Shown here one piece after another: positions 1-8,921 of a DNA stretch of 64,000 bases. This DNA is from Acidobacteriota bacterium (GTDB lineage Bacteria > Acidobacteriota > Terriglobia > UBA7540). The notes beneath the pieces are model-generated. The model was given only the letters and a program-made list of their open reading frames with translations, had not been told where the DNA came from and ran no database searches. The stretch spans positions 20,987 through 84,986 of the forward strand of contig JAKAWG010000013.1 in assembly GCA_021817045.1 (NCBI GenBank). The letters run 5' to 3'. Position 1 is the first letter of the stretch. Each line of letters opens with the position of its first letter. The position numbers and the translations under genes were made by a program.

Positions 1-1119
1 GGCTGCGGCAAAAGAAAGCTGGAAACCCGAATCGAAGAGCCACGCTGGCCGTCGCATCAGGAGAATGAGTCCGGCAATGCCGACCGCGTTCAGCGCAGCC
101 TGCCTTCGGTCCAACAGCCGCGCAACCAGATACGAGGCGATCATCAGGCTGGCGCGTAAGGTCGGCGCGCGCTCTTCAACCAACCCGGCGTAAAGGGCAA
201 GGAAGAACAACAGGAGAACAGAGCGCGAGAATTCGCGAAGGCCCAGCCCGCGCAGTAACAACTCGGCCAGCAGCATGAGCAGTCCGACGTGCAATCCCGC
301 GACCACCAGAAGGTGGTAAAGCCCGCTCTTCCTGAAGTTTTCGACCGTTTCGGAATCAAGGGCAGAGCGGTCTCCAAGCAGCACGGCCTTCAGCACCGCT
401 CCGTCGCGACCCTCGACCGACCAAGGCGGGTAAAGCTGGTCGATGCTCGCGAGCAACCGCATGCGGATGCGACCCAAAAGTCCGTGGAACCAGACTGGCC
501 TCGCGCACCGTAACAGCTTGAACGAGTCCCGCCGCTCCACACTGCCTTGCCAGGCAATGTCCTGAATGGATTGCAGCCACGCGCGATAATCGAACTCGCC
601 TGGATTCTTGTATCGTGGCGGTCGGTGCAAGCGGGCACGCACGCGGATGAGGTCGCCTTCCACCAGTTGCACGGGCGTTTGCCGGCCCTCCGCAAGCTGG
701 GCCATGGCAACGCGAAGCCGGACTTTCCCCGTTGCCTCTCGCGTCCCGGCATCCGACGATACTTGCGCAACGTCGAGATCGAATTGAAGGCCGTAAGGTG
801 TTTGCAGGGGTGGTGTGAGGATGGTACCCGTCAGTCTCAGCGGCGCGCGAAAATTCAGACCCCACCGCTCGAGATGAGTGATGTCAGAGACCGGAAAACG
901 GTTGGCGAAGAGCTGCGCGTCAGCCGCTCCGGCCAGGACGAAGCCCGCAAAGACTAAAGCAACCGCAACTCTATCCCAATTGCTGCGCCAGGCAGCAAAT
1001 CCGGCCAGGCCGCACGTGCCGCACGCCGCAAGCAGCCACCAGCACCCGCTTGGAGAAGCCCGGGCGGCGAGGATGCCAAGAGCGAAGCAGCAAGCGACCG
1101 GCAAAATGGGGCTTTTCAT
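1..1119 (-). CDS. comEC: ComEC/Rec2 competence channel, N-terminal part (runs off window)
   Basis: This is the first 373 codons of a ComEC-type inner-membrane channel that imports single-stranded DNA during transformation; the frame stays open to base 1, so the C-terminus lies outside. The start is the ATG at 1119 (MKSPILPVACC), which opens directly into N-terminal membrane segments. A soluble N-terminal domain (DUF4131/OB-fold-like) follows, and near residue 275 comes the competence-domain signature SGLYHLLVVAGLHVGLL, matching the family's SG.xHLLAISGLHVG pattern, then further hydrophobic helices. The family assignment rests on that signature and topology. The metallo-beta-lactamase-like C-terminal domain, if present, cannot be seen. 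Confidence 0.88.
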   Translation of the reverse strand, partial: MKSPILPVACCFALGILAARASPSGCWWLLAACGTCGLAGFAAWRSNWDRVAVALVFAGFVLAGAADAQLFANRFPVSDITHLERWGLNFRAPLRLTGTILTPPLQTPYGLQFDLDVAQVSSDAGTREATGKVRLRVAMAQLAEGRQTPVQLVEGDLIRVRARLHRPPRYKNPGEFDYRAWLQSIQDIAWQGSVERRDSFKLLRCARPVWFHGLLGRIRMRLLASIDQLYPPWSVEGRDGAVLKAVLLGDRSALDSETVENFRKSGLYHLLVVAGLHVGLLMLLAELLLRGLGLREFSRSVLLLFFLALYAGLVEERAPTLRASLMIASYLVARLLDRRQAALNAVGIAGLILLMRRPAWLFDSGFQLSFAAA

Positions 1120-1192
1120 AGACAAGCCCTCCGTGGCCGCATATGACTTCGCTCCTCGCCTCGCGGCCTGTTAACCCAACGTCCGATCACCG

Positions 1193-1633
1193 CTAACTTG
1201 TCGTGGCAAGCGATGAGGTGCAGTGCGGACAGCGAACCGCTTTTATCGGTATGGACGAAAAACAAAAGGGGCAATCCTTGACCGTCGGAGCCGCCGGCGC
1301 TTCGGGTTTCTTCAGCGAATTGAACCATTTCACAACCAAAAACATGACGAACGCGATGATGATAAAGTCAATCACGCGGTTAACGAACTGTCCGTAGGCT
1401 ATCACGGCAACTCCAGCCTTCTTCGCCGCAGCAAGATTCTCAAAGTGTTTTTCAGACAGGTTGACGTAAAGGTTGGAAAAGTCAACTTTGCCGAGCAGCA
1501 ACCCGATGGGCGGCATAATGACGTCGTTCACCAAAGATGAGACAATACTGCCGAACGCTGCGCCTACGACGAAGCCAACCGCCAGGTCGAGCACGGGTCC
1601 CCGCATAGCAAATGCCTTGAATTCGTTCCACAC
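1193..1633 (-). CDS. mscL: Large-conductance mechanosensitive channel with C-terminal zinc ribbon
   Basis: This 146-residue protein is an MscL channel, which opens under membrane tension to release solutes during hypo-osmotic shock. It starts at GTG 1633 ([12 protein letters not shown]). The N-terminal helix and TM1 ([21 protein letters not shown]), the NDVIMPPIG motif and TM2 ([16 protein letters not shown]) are all present. Instead of ending after the usual charged C-terminal bundle, it carries CPFC...CPHC at residues about 122-139, a likely zinc ribbon. MscL is clear; the metal site is inferred from the cysteine spacing. Confidence 0.93.
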   Translation of the reverse strand: MWNEFKAFAMRGPVLDLAVGFVVGAAFGSIVSSLVNDVIMPPIGLLLGKVDFSNLYVNLSEKHFENLAAAKKAGVAVIAYGQFVNRVIDFIIIAFVMFLVVKWFNSLKKPEAPAAPTVKDCPFCFSSIPIKAVRCPHCTSSLATTS

Positions 1634-1766
1634 GGCACACCTCTCTTTTCGCGCTTGGAATTATGGGTAAGACGGGTGCATTGTGCCAAAGGCAGGCTGG
1701 CAAAGCAATGACGAAATTCAAGCTGCCTGCTCCTGAGGGTTACCTAATGCAGTTACAATCCGCCCC

Positions 1767-1823
1767 CGTAGCGCCGCCGTCTCGGCGGCATGTTTTCGAG
1801 CCCGGCCGGAGGCCGGTGCTACA
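1767..1823. repeat. TGTAGC-family palindromic repeat, copy A
   Basis: A GC-rich imperfect palindrome running from CGTAGCGCCGCC to GGTGCTACA. Its ends resemble those of the copies at 2367, 3365, 8182 and 32385. All lie in intergenic DNA, as expected for REP or MITE-like elements. Confidence 0.5.
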
Positions 1824-2147
1824 CGAAACCGTCGCTATATTATGTAACCCCATTGGCGGGTAGCCATCTCCGAAACAGCGATGTCGTGTCAAGCGGCTTT
1901 TGACCTGGTAGCAGAATCTCTGCGATTGAGACTCTGCGGCTTGGTGTAGCGTGGTTGGCGCATGCCGCTTTGCGGCGTGTCTACGGACAAGGAACATGCA
2001 GCGAGTGGCGCTCGCCAAGGCCTGAATGTTAGAGAAAAAAACTGTCTCGTCTGTCTCAACGGTCTCATCGCAGTCTGATAGAATCTGGAATATGATGCGG
2101 AACATATACAGAGCGGCGTAAATAGTTGCGCATAGTTGGTTGGCGGC

Positions 2148-2181
2148 GTATCAGGGCACGGCTCCAGCCGTGCCCTGATAC
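2148..2181. repeat. Perfect 16-bp inverted repeat (REP-like hairpin)
   Basis: Arms of 16 bases (GTATCAGGGCACGGCT and its exact complement) flank a 2-base centre. A degenerate relative with the same GGCACGGCT core lies at 11512-11542 between convergent genes, so this looks like a dispersed REP-type element rather than a local operator. Confidence 0.65.
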
Positions 2182-2245
2182 ACTACGCGCAGTAACTTTA
2201 GGCGCTCTGTAAGGTGAAGGGAAGGAGGGGCGCGAAGCAAAAAAT

Positions 2246-2282
2246 TTCGGAACGAAGCCTAGCAACCCTTTAGAATCAATAA
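2246..2282 (+). repeat. 40-bp dispersed repeat, copy 1
   Basis: This stretch, with core ACGAAGCCTAGCAACCCTTT followed by AGAATCAA, recurs with a few mismatches at 32163-32202 at the right edge of the Gabija island. In both places a TGTAGC-family palindrome lies downstream. Confidence 0.5.
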
Positions 2283-2366
2283 CATTAGAATTCCCTCATC
2301 AATACCAGACTGGAAAGACCGGTTTGCGGAAGAACGGCTATGAGTCCGAACGATGTAAATGAAGCG

Positions 2367-2439
2367 TGTAGCCACGGCACCGTCTTGTTGTTGCGCCGGG
2401 CTATACGCCTGGCATGCCGCCCTGAAGGGCGGCGCTACA
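2367..2439. repeat. TGTAGC-family palindromic repeat, copy B
   Basis: Begins TGTAGCC and ends GGCGGCGCTACA, with an internal CCGCCCTGAAGGGCGG hairpin. Same end pattern as the other family members in the window. Confidence 0.55.
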
Positions 2440-2492
2440 GTTAAACGTATTCAGGGAACCCGGGCAAGTGCGACAAATCTGACGAAAAGTCT

Positions 2493-3191
2493 ATGAGGGA
2501 GGCTAAGGTGGCTGAAAATAAGTCCCATTCTATTCTCAGTTTGATTGCGATTCCCGCTCTGTTCACGCTCGCGGTCACCATCTTGCGCTTGGTCGGCGAA
2601 TTCGAGCACTGGCCCAGACCCTGGTTTGACTCTTCGGCTGGCGGCGGAGCCGCGCTGGTAGGTATCTCTTGGCTGCCGATCTTCTTTGGCCCCTATTTCG
2701 CCGTAAAGCTGGCGGGCAGAGGCGAAGGGCCGTCCGGGATGGGCAAGGCCGCTGGATTCATGGTGCTGGGACTGGTGATATTTGTCGTCGGAGGGTTCCT
2801 GACCCGGCTAATATTCGCAAGGTCGCCCTCCGCGGCTCTGATCACCCTTGGCGTGATCGGGTTCCTGTTGATGCTCGGTGCGGCATTTGTTGTCCGGATA
2901 GGCTGGCGGCGGCTCGGGAACACGCTGCTCGCCTATGCGCTTGCCGCGCGCATTCCGATTCTCGTCGTCATGTTTCTGGCGATGGTCGGACACTGGGGAA
3001 CGCACTATGATGCCGTCCCTGCAGGATTTCCCGGGAGTACACCGCTGGTCCCGAAATTCCTTGAGCTCGCCGTTTTGCCGCAAATGACCCTTTGGATCGG
3101 ATGGACAGTTGTCGTGGGCGCGTTGGTCGGCATTATCGTGGCTGCAATTGCGCGCGCCGGGCGCCGAACCGTACGCGCTGACGCGGGATAG
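2493..3191 (+). CDS. Conserved integral membrane protein of unknown function
   Basis: A 232-residue hydrophobic protein. I see about six membrane segments, at roughly residues 14-34, 50-70, 85-105, 115-135, 145-165 and 195-220, separated by short charged loops (GRGEGPSGMGK, IGWRRLG) and ending in a basic tail GRRTVRADAG. It starts at ATG 2493; a GTG at 2508 is an alternative. No enzymatic motif is visible and I do not recognise the family. It stands alone between repeat-rich spacers, so context says nothing about its role. Confidence 0.7.
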   Translation: MREAKVAENKSHSILSLIAIPALFTLAVTILRLVGEFEHWPRPWFDSSAGGGAALVGISWLPIFFGPYFAVKLAGRGEGPSGMGKAAGFMVLGLVIFVVGGFLTRLIFARSPSAALITLGVIGFLLMLGAAFVVRIGWRRLGNTLLAYALAARIPILVVMFLAMVGHWGTHYDAVPAGFPGSTPLVPKFLELAVLPQMTLWIGWTVVVGALVGIIVAAIARAGRRTVRADAG

Positions 3192-3364
3192 CAGTCCGCG
3201 GCGTCTGGCCACACCAGGCGGCAGCAGTTTTGGCTGGCCGGGCAAGCTGACCGACCATCGCGCGGCTTGAGACGCATGGCGGCGAGTCTACCTTGCCACG
3301 TGCGGGTCCGGCGGGACTACGCGGCCGCACAAAGAGCCTGTGTGGCAACTTCGGTTTTTGTGCT

Positions 3365-3452
3365 TAGCGGCGCTCGGAGCCTGCCCTGACGCAGGAAGGG
3401 AGCACTGAATCTATTGAGGACTAAAGACCGGCGGCCATACCCTGCCGCTACA
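3365..3452 (+). repeat. TGTAGC-family repeat, copy C (long form)
   Basis: Begins TAGCGGCGCTCGGAGCC and ends CTGCCGCTACA. With its left flank from about 3339 it matches 32357-32474 over about 115 bases, including the stretch GAGCCTGCCCTGA-GCAGG. Copies C and E therefore belong to one extended subfamily and point the same way. Confidence 0.7.
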
Positions 3453-3619
3453 TCGGAATGCGATGATAACCGCCGCGCTATGCCGGCCATCAAGGCGCGC
3501 AATAGTGTATAATCGAAGCCATCGCGGGTGCGCCAGGATTAGCCGCGGTTACGGTGGGGAGTGCAAGTGATCCTCCACCCGGAAGGGGATAGGGTCGCGT
3601 TGTCGAGAGGCGCACGAGC

Positions 3620-4312
3620 TTGAGTCACAGTCACCACCATCGAGCGCTGAGCGAGGCTGTCCTCATCTTCTCCTTTCTTTTTATCCTTCCGCGCCGGGCC
3701 TTGCGCGCGGGTCAGATTGTGCCTGTCATGGATTCCCAAGGCCAGCAAGTATACATCAACGTTGAGGAGAGAAGATCGCCAGCCCCTTCTGCGGACGCAT
3801 TTACTGCCTCCCCATCTTCTTCGGTTCCACAAAGTCTCCGAAGGCTGGTGAAGCGTACGGCGGGACGGTACAGAGTTGACCCGAAGCTGGTAGACGCCGT
3901 AATCCGGGTCGAATCCCAATACGATCCCCGCGCTGTTTCTCCCAAAGGAGCGATGGGTCTCATGCAGCTTATTCCGGCCACGGCGGAACGGTTCGGCGTG
4001 GAGAATCCGTTTGATCCCCGCCAAAATGTGCGAGGTGGCGTCAGTTATCTCCGGTATCTGCTGAACCTGTTCAACGGCAACGTACCGTTATCGCTTGCCG
4101 CGTACAATGCGGGCGAGAACTTGGTCCTGCACGATGGAGGGATCCCACCGATTCCCGAGACGGTCAACTACGTGCGGAAAGTAACCAGCATTTATCACGA
4201 CGTCCGGCATACGATTGCTCCGGCGGCAGCCACGGCTTCAGAGAGCGCTCCGATTTACGAGTACCGCGACGCCGAAGGTGTGCTGCACTTTACGAACGAC
4301 GGAGGATTTTAG
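3620..4312 (+). CDS. Lytic transglycosylase (SLT, Slt70-like), secreted
   Basis: A 230-residue periplasmic peptidoglycan lytic transglycosylase. After a signal peptide comes a short DUF4124-like stretch (VMDSQGQQVYINVEE), then an SLT domain at about residues 75-195. The catalytic glutamate lies in VIRVESQYDP (about residue 96), followed by SPKGAMGLMQLIPATA and the AYNAGE motif. The C-terminus carries a second DUF4124-like motif (YEYRDAEGVLHFTNDGG). The only start in this frame near the signal peptide is TTG 3620. A TATAAT hexamer at 3508-3513 may be its promoter, although no good -35 box fits. The next gene, an amidase, acts on the same polymer. Confidence 0.88.
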   Translation: MSHSHHHRALSEAVLIFSFLFILPRRALRAGQIVPVMDSQGQQVYINVEERRSPAPSADAFTASPSSSVPQSLRRLVKRTAGRYRVDPKLVDAVIRVESQYDPRAVSPKGAMGLMQLIPATAERFGVENPFDPRQNVRGGVSYLRYLLNLFNGNVPLSLAAYNAGENLVLHDGGIPPIPETVNYVRKVTSIYHDVRHTIAPAAATASESAPIYEYRDAEGVLHFTNDGGF

Positions 4313-4362
4313 GCAATATTGTTCATGAACCTTGGAGAAAGGTTCGAACGGGGGAAGCCTCT

Positions 4363-6189
4363 ATGACGAGAGGGCGTGGAGCTTTTGTTGTGGCCGCACT
4401 GCTGGCCGCGGCATGCGTTGCGCGCGCCTCCCTTAGTGCTTCGCTCTCCGTTCGCCAGCGGGCTGCAGCCGCCTACCGCCGAGCCGTTCAATTGCGAGTA
4501 GCGCTGGAGAGCCGCTCGCAACCGCCGATGGTTGCCTACAAGAGAGCTATCGACGCCTTTCGTCTCGTCTACCGTATCGATCCCGCTTACCCGAAGACAC
4601 CAGCTTCCCTGGCAGCCGCAGCCGAAATTTACCAAGAGATGGGCCGGCGTTTTGCCGACGACCGTTATTACGCGCAAGCGATCAAAGCCTTTCAGTTTCT
4701 GGCTTCACAGTATCCCGGCGAATCGGTCTCGAGCGACGCCCTATTCACCGTTGCGGAAATTTACCGGACCGACATCGAAAACCCTTCGCAGGCGCGCGCC
4801 GCGTACCAGCAATTCCTCAAGGAGTATCCGTACGGAAGCAAGGCTGTAGCAGCCCGGCGGGAGATCGCCCGCATTGACTTGAAACTAGAGCGAGGGCAGA
4901 ACACCTCCAGGATGCGCCCCCGCGCGACCAGCCGGGTTGCTCCGCCCGCCACTCAAAGCGGAGTGCCAACCTCCACGGCGAGCGAAGGAAACGCTTCTCG
5001 CATGCCCGAGCTCGAGGGCATTCACGATTGGGTAGGCCCGAACTACACGCGGGTTGTCATTCAATTGAACGGCGAAGCGAAGTTCAATGCCATGCACCTC
5101 TCGAACCCTCCTCGCCTGGTGTTTGATCTATCCGACACGCGGCTCGCCTCCGATTTGGCTCGAAAGGTTTTTCCGGTGGAAAGCGGCTTCTTGCGGCGCA
5201 TTCGCGTTGCGCAGTTCCAGCCGACGGTGACGCGCGTCGTGCTGGATGTGCCCGAGATCGAGGACTATTCGGTCTTTTCCCTTCCCCACCCGTTTCGACT
5301 GGTGATTGACGTACACGGATCAGCGCCGGTCGCGACGGCGCGCAACGCCCGCACGCCGGCCAGTGCGCCCGCATTTCACGGCAGGGGCGCGGGGTCCGTG
5401 GAAGTTTCGCCGCCCGCCTCCGCGACCACTTCCGGCACGCCCTCACTGACCCGAGCGTTGGGCTTGAAAATTCGCCGAATCGTCATCGATCCCGGCCACG
5501 GCGGTCACGACACGGGAACCATCGGTCCGGGCGGGCTTGAGGAAAAGAACGTGGTGCTGGGCGTGGCCTTGCGCCTTCGCACGCTGCTCCGCGAGCGCAT
5601 GGGTTGTCAGGTGTTCATGACGCGTAGCACGGATAAATTCATTCCGCTCGAAGAGCGCACCGCCATCGCCAACCAGGATAGGGCGGATCTTTTTATATCG
5701 ATCCACGCCAACTCCAGCTCTGATCCACACGTGCGCGGCATTGAGACTTACTATCTCAACTTCACTTCCGACCCCGCCGCCCTCCGGCTTGCAGCGCGGG
5801 AAAACGCTACTTCTCGCGATAACGTTTATCAATTACAAAGCCTCATCAAGAAGATCGCGCTGACCGAAAAGATTGACGAGTCGCGGCAGTTCGCGAGCAC
5901 CGTGGACCATCAACTCGCGATCCATCTGAGCGACGATGGCTACGCGCAGCCGGACCGCGGCGTGAAAACGGCTCCGTTTGTGGTATTGATCGGCGCCAAT
6001 ATGCCTTCCATCCTGGTGGAAATTTCTTTCCTCTCAAACCCCCGCGACGACGAGCTTCTGCGCCTCGGCTCTTATCGGGAACAGATCGCTCAGGCGCTCT
6101 GCGACGGGATCGTGCGCTACGCGCATACCCTCGGAACGATCCGAATCGCCGCCCAGCCGCACGACGAAGCGGACCCTCCCCGTTTCTGA
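4363..6189 (+). CDS. amiC: N-acetylmuramoyl-L-alanine amidase with TPR and AMIN domains
   Basis: A 608-residue periplasmic amidase that cleaves peptide stems from peptidoglycan. In order it has a signal peptide, TPR-like helical repeats (residues about 25-165, including YAQAIKAFQFLASQYPGE), a low-complexity linker, an AMIN localisation domain (about 220-320, VVIQLNG...VFDLSDTRL), a second linker and an Amidase_3 catalytic domain (about 368-600). The zinc ligands are visible: histidine in DPGHGGHDTG near 376, glutamate in GGLEEKNVVL near 391, and histidine in SIHANSS near 446. The catalytic glutamate is in ILVEISFLSN near 550. The N-terminal TPR region is unusual for AmiC. It lies 50 bases after the transglycosylase, probably in one operon. 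Confidence 0.9.
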   Translation: MTRGRGAFVVAALLAAACVARASLSASLSVRQRAAAAYRRAVQLRVALESRSQPPMVAYKRAIDAFRLVYRIDPAYPKTPASLAAAAEIYQEMGRRFADDRYYAQAIKAFQFLASQYPGESVSSDALFTVAEIYRTDIENPSQARAAYQQFLKEYPYGSKAVAARREIARIDLKLERGQNTSRMRPRATSRVAPPATQSGVPTSTASEGNASRMPELEGIHDWVGPNYTRVVIQLNGEAKFNAMHLSNPPRLVFDLSDTRLASDLARKVFPVESGFLRRIRVAQFQPTVTRVVLDVPEIEDYSVFSLPHPFRLVIDVHGSAPVATARNARTPASAPAFHGRGAGSVEVSPPASATTSGTPSLTRALGLKIRRIVIDPGHGGHDTGTIGPGGLEEKNVVLGVALRLRTLLRERMGCQVFMTRSTDKFIPLEERTAIANQDRADLFISIHANSSSDPHVRGIETYYLNFTSDPAALRLAARENATSRDNVYQLQSLIKKIALTEKIDESRQFASTVDHQLAIHLSDDGYAQPDRGVKTAPFVVLIGANMPSILVEISFLSNPRDDELLRLGSYREQIAQALCDGIVRYAHTLGTIRIAAQPHDEADPPRF

Positions 6190-6202
6190 TATTCTAGGCT
6201 TG

Positions 6203-7282
6203 ATGTCGGCGCTTTCCTTCTTTTATCCAGTCACTCTTTGCCTTTTCCTTGCGGCTCAGCAACAGCCAGTCCGGCCCAATCGAGTGGTAATCCCATTAGT
6301 TTCCACTCCGAAGTGGGAAGTGGCCAGCGTCAAGAAGATCGATGTTGCCCAGCTCGCTCAATTTGGGGACGACCTCGCCGTGGACGCCGAATACGGCGTG
6401 CGCTCCGCCAGCAAGCGAAGTTTTCGCAAGGGCGGCCTTAAAGCGACGGCGATTTTTGAGGAGGCCGCCGACCCCTCTTCTGCCTATGGCCTGTATACGA
6501 TTTATCAGACGGAGGACATGCACCACGCTCCGGGAATCCCGCTGGCTCAGGTGGGAAGTCGCTTCGCGTTGATAGCACGCGGGCGCTACTTCATCCGGAT
6601 TCAGCAGCCGTCCGCCGAGGCCCTCTCCGATCGAGACCTCCGTTCGCTTCTGGTCATGATCGGCGGAACGAAACTATCCGAAACTAACCTCGAAAGCTTG
6701 CCAACTCCCTTGCCCAGTCAGGGCTTGATACCTGACACGGAAAAATATCTCCTCGGCCCTCAAGCGGCGACACGGGTGCTGGGAAGCTTTCCTGTCAACC
6801 TGATCGGCTTTCGAGACGGTGTCGAGGCGCAGGTGGGCCGGTACCGCCCCGGCAAGTTCAAGTTGATGGAAATCAGCTACCCCACGCCACAATTGGCGCG
6901 ATTGAGTTACACCGCGATGCAGCGCAACCTCGGGCTTAACCGCAGCCAGAATTCCGGCGCAACGTATGGCGTTCAACAAGGGTCGTTTATAATTCTCGTC
7001 CTCGGCGCACCGACAAAAGAAGCGGCAGACAGGCTTCTCAGCCAATTCAAAGTGACCCAGACCATCACGTGGAATGCGCGCTATCACGGCAAAGGGTCTT
7101 TCACGTACCAGATGATTCGGCTGGTCATTGCCAACCTCGAACTGGTATTCATCATCGGCGGTTTTGCATTTTTAGGTGGATTTCTGATCTTTCTCGCTAA
7201 GAGATTGATTTTGAAGTTCTTCCCCAACGTGTCCTGGCTGAGGCCGGACGAAGAGGAAGTTACGAGGTTGAGACTTATATAG
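6203..7282 (+). CDS. Secreted or membrane-anchored DUF6599-like protein
   Basis: A 359-residue protein starting at ATG 6203. It has an N-terminal signal sequence, a long soluble region and one C-terminal membrane helix (LVFIIGGFAFLGGFLIFLAK, about residues 315-337), followed by a basic cytoplasmic tail. The soluble part contains SSAYGLYTIY and YRPGKFKLMEISYPTPQLA, which resemble the DUF6599 family as I remember it, a family of unknown function found largely in Acidobacteriota. That match is from memory and unverified. It is 13 bases after amiC and probably cotranscribed, which hints at an envelope role. Confidence 0.65.
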   Translation: MSALSFFYPVTLCLFLAAQQQPVRPNRVVIPLVSTPKWEVASVKKIDVAQLAQFGDDLAVDAEYGVRSASKRSFRKGGLKATAIFEEAADPSSAYGLYTIYQTEDMHHAPGIPLAQVGSRFALIARGRYFIRIQQPSAEALSDRDLRSLLVMIGGTKLSETNLESLPTPLPSQGLIPDTEKYLLGPQAATRVLGSFPVNLIGFRDGVEAQVGRYRPGKFKLMEISYPTPQLARLSYTAMQRNLGLNRSQNSGATYGVQQGSFIILVLGAPTKEAADRLLSQFKVTQTITWNARYHGKGSFTYQMIRLVIANLELVFIIGGFAFLGGFLIFLAKRLILKFFPNVSWLRPDEEEVTRLRLI

Positions 7283-7590
7283 AATAAAAACTTCATTATC
7301 AATCGCTTACATAAAAATAGTGATCTAATAGATGAGGTTGTCCTGAAAGGCCCGGGGCGCAACGCCGTGCTGCAGTTTATCGTCGTAACTAGCAGAAAAT
7401 AAAGACAATATATCGACAAAAAATCTTGGAAAATTCCCTTGACATCGAGCCGTCCGATTCAATAGACTCCCTTCGAGTTTAGTTGGCGGAGCGCGTCCGC
7501 TCTTCTATTCTCCTCTTGACGACTAATGCTCACCCTCAGGCGGGTCAACGGTGCCAACCTGTCGGGTGAGCATTTTCGTATCTGACATAG
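7283..7590. other. Spacer before tRNA-Thr
   Basis: About 300 bases, AT-rich near 7285-7450. No gene or clear terminator is seen. It may hold the tRNA promoter; TTGACA at 7438-7443 is a possible -35 box, but no paired -10 box is convincing. Confidence 0.35.
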
Positions 7591-7666
<76 letters not shown>

Positions 7667-8265
7667 TACTTTCAAACACTTACATGCCATCCGTAAATCA
7701 AACGTGAGCAAACATGCGGGATGTCGACAGGGTTCTCGGACGCTTCTCCACAGCTAAACTGAGTGCGGCCGAATGAGCTCAAAGCATCGGACGTTGCCGT
7801 CTTGACGATGAGCTTTCGGTAGCGGTGCGTAGCTTGCCCAATTCCCAGATCGTGAGGCCGCCTCGCCTATTCACAATTTGCCGCGATCACAAATCGTGGT
7901 CGTCACACGCCTGGAAAAGAGCGTCTTGGATACAATTCGTGCAACGGCTTCCTCGGAGCTGTCCACAGCTCGGCGCCCCGGACCTCAAATAGGCTTATCC
8001 CATGCTTGCTACCCGCTGCTGTGATAGGGGACTAGCAGGCGGAATGAGAGAGGAGGCAGGTGAGACAGTGTTTTATTGCGCTTGTTCGCTTGCAAAGGTC
8101 AATGGACCACGACGATCAGCCTGCAAACTTCACGAATGATCTAATGCAAACGCAGAATATTATATTGTTACGGCGACGCTCGTAGCCGCGGGTTTATCCC
8201 GCCACGGGGAATGGCGGCATAAAGCCGCCTCTACAGCAAATGTCACACAACTTAATGCGTTTGCG
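7667..8265. other. 600-base spacer, no gene seen
   Basis: No supported coding frame on either strand. The only recognisable item is a TGTAGC-family palindrome at 8182-8235. Confidence 0.5.
8182..8235. repeat. TGTAGC-family palindromic repeat, copy D
   Basis: Runs from CGTAGCCGCGGGTTTATCCC to GGCGGCATAAAGCCGCCTCTACA. It contains two short internal hairpins and has the family's end pattern. Confidence 0.5.
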
Positions 8266-8526
8266 TCAGGCGTTGCCGATGCAGCGCTGCACTCGCCCGT
8301 CGAGAAGCTGCCAGACTAATGACTCAGGAATGAAAACGGGCTTCTGCAACATTTCAACGCTGAGCGTCTGGGCGGAGGCCTGGTAGGTGACCTGAAGCTT
8401 CACACCCTGGTAGTCTATCGTTCCGCTGTCACCTTCGGGGGGAGTTATGCCCATCGACTGGAGTTCGCTCTTGAGGCAATCGAGGGTCTTGGGCTCGATG
8501 TTCGGATAGTCCTTCTGTTGCGCCAT
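8266..8526 (-). CDS. Small hypothetical protein
   Basis: An 86-residue acidic soluble protein with no signal peptide or membrane segment. The start at ATG 8526 is supported by AAAGGAG eight bases upstream. The middle (GTIDYQGVKLQVTYQASAQT) reads like a small beta structure, and the C-terminus has one cysteine (RVQRCIGNA). I do not recognise the family. It lies beside tRNA-Val. Confidence 0.6.
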   Translation of the reverse strand: MAQQKDYPNIEPKTLDCLKSELQSMGITPPEGDSGTIDYQGVKLQVTYQASAQTLSVEMLQKPVFIPESLVWQLLDGRVQRCIGNA

Positions 8527-8661
8527 GCGGTGATCTCCTTTGGGGGCAAAGTGCCCTGAGGCACTGCCGGTTTTTTGGCCTGGCGCAAACAGCGCCGGCC
8601 CGTCTCTTGAAGCCTTCTTGAACTGTCGATATAGTTTAGGTTGAAGTGATTGATGAGTAAA

Positions 8662-8736
8662 TGGTGGGCGATACAGGATTCGAACCTGTGACTTCTACCT
8701 TGTGAAGATAGCACTCTACCGCTGAGTTAATCGCCC
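8662..8736 (-). tRNA. tRNA-Val (anticodon CAC)
   Basis: A 75-base cloverleaf on the minus strand. The acceptor stem GGGCGAT pairs with ATCGCCC, the anticodon loop TTCACAA gives CAC (codon GTG), the T arm contains GGTTCGAATCC, and CCA is encoded at the 3' end. Confidence 0.95.
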
Positions 8737-8921
8737 TATCGCTTTCGGGCGGGGAAGGCAGAGGCACCGCACACAGAACGCGGCCTCAAGCCTGGCGGAA
8801 CGCGCCTTCTTGGATGTTCGCCGAGCCAGGCACGCTCATCCGCCCATGTTTGCAACCATGTTGAAATTAACAAATTTCTGTTCTCTTAGCCAGTCCAGAG
8901 TGGAGAAGCCGGGAAGCGGGC

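Larger units (their letters stand above)
1634..2492. other. Non-coding spacer rich in palindromic repeats
   Basis: No convincing gene lies in these 860 bases. They hold two members of the TGTAGC...GCTACA palindromic family, a perfect 16-bp inverted repeat and a 40-bp dispersed repeat, all listed separately. The rest is unassigned. Confidence 0.6.
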
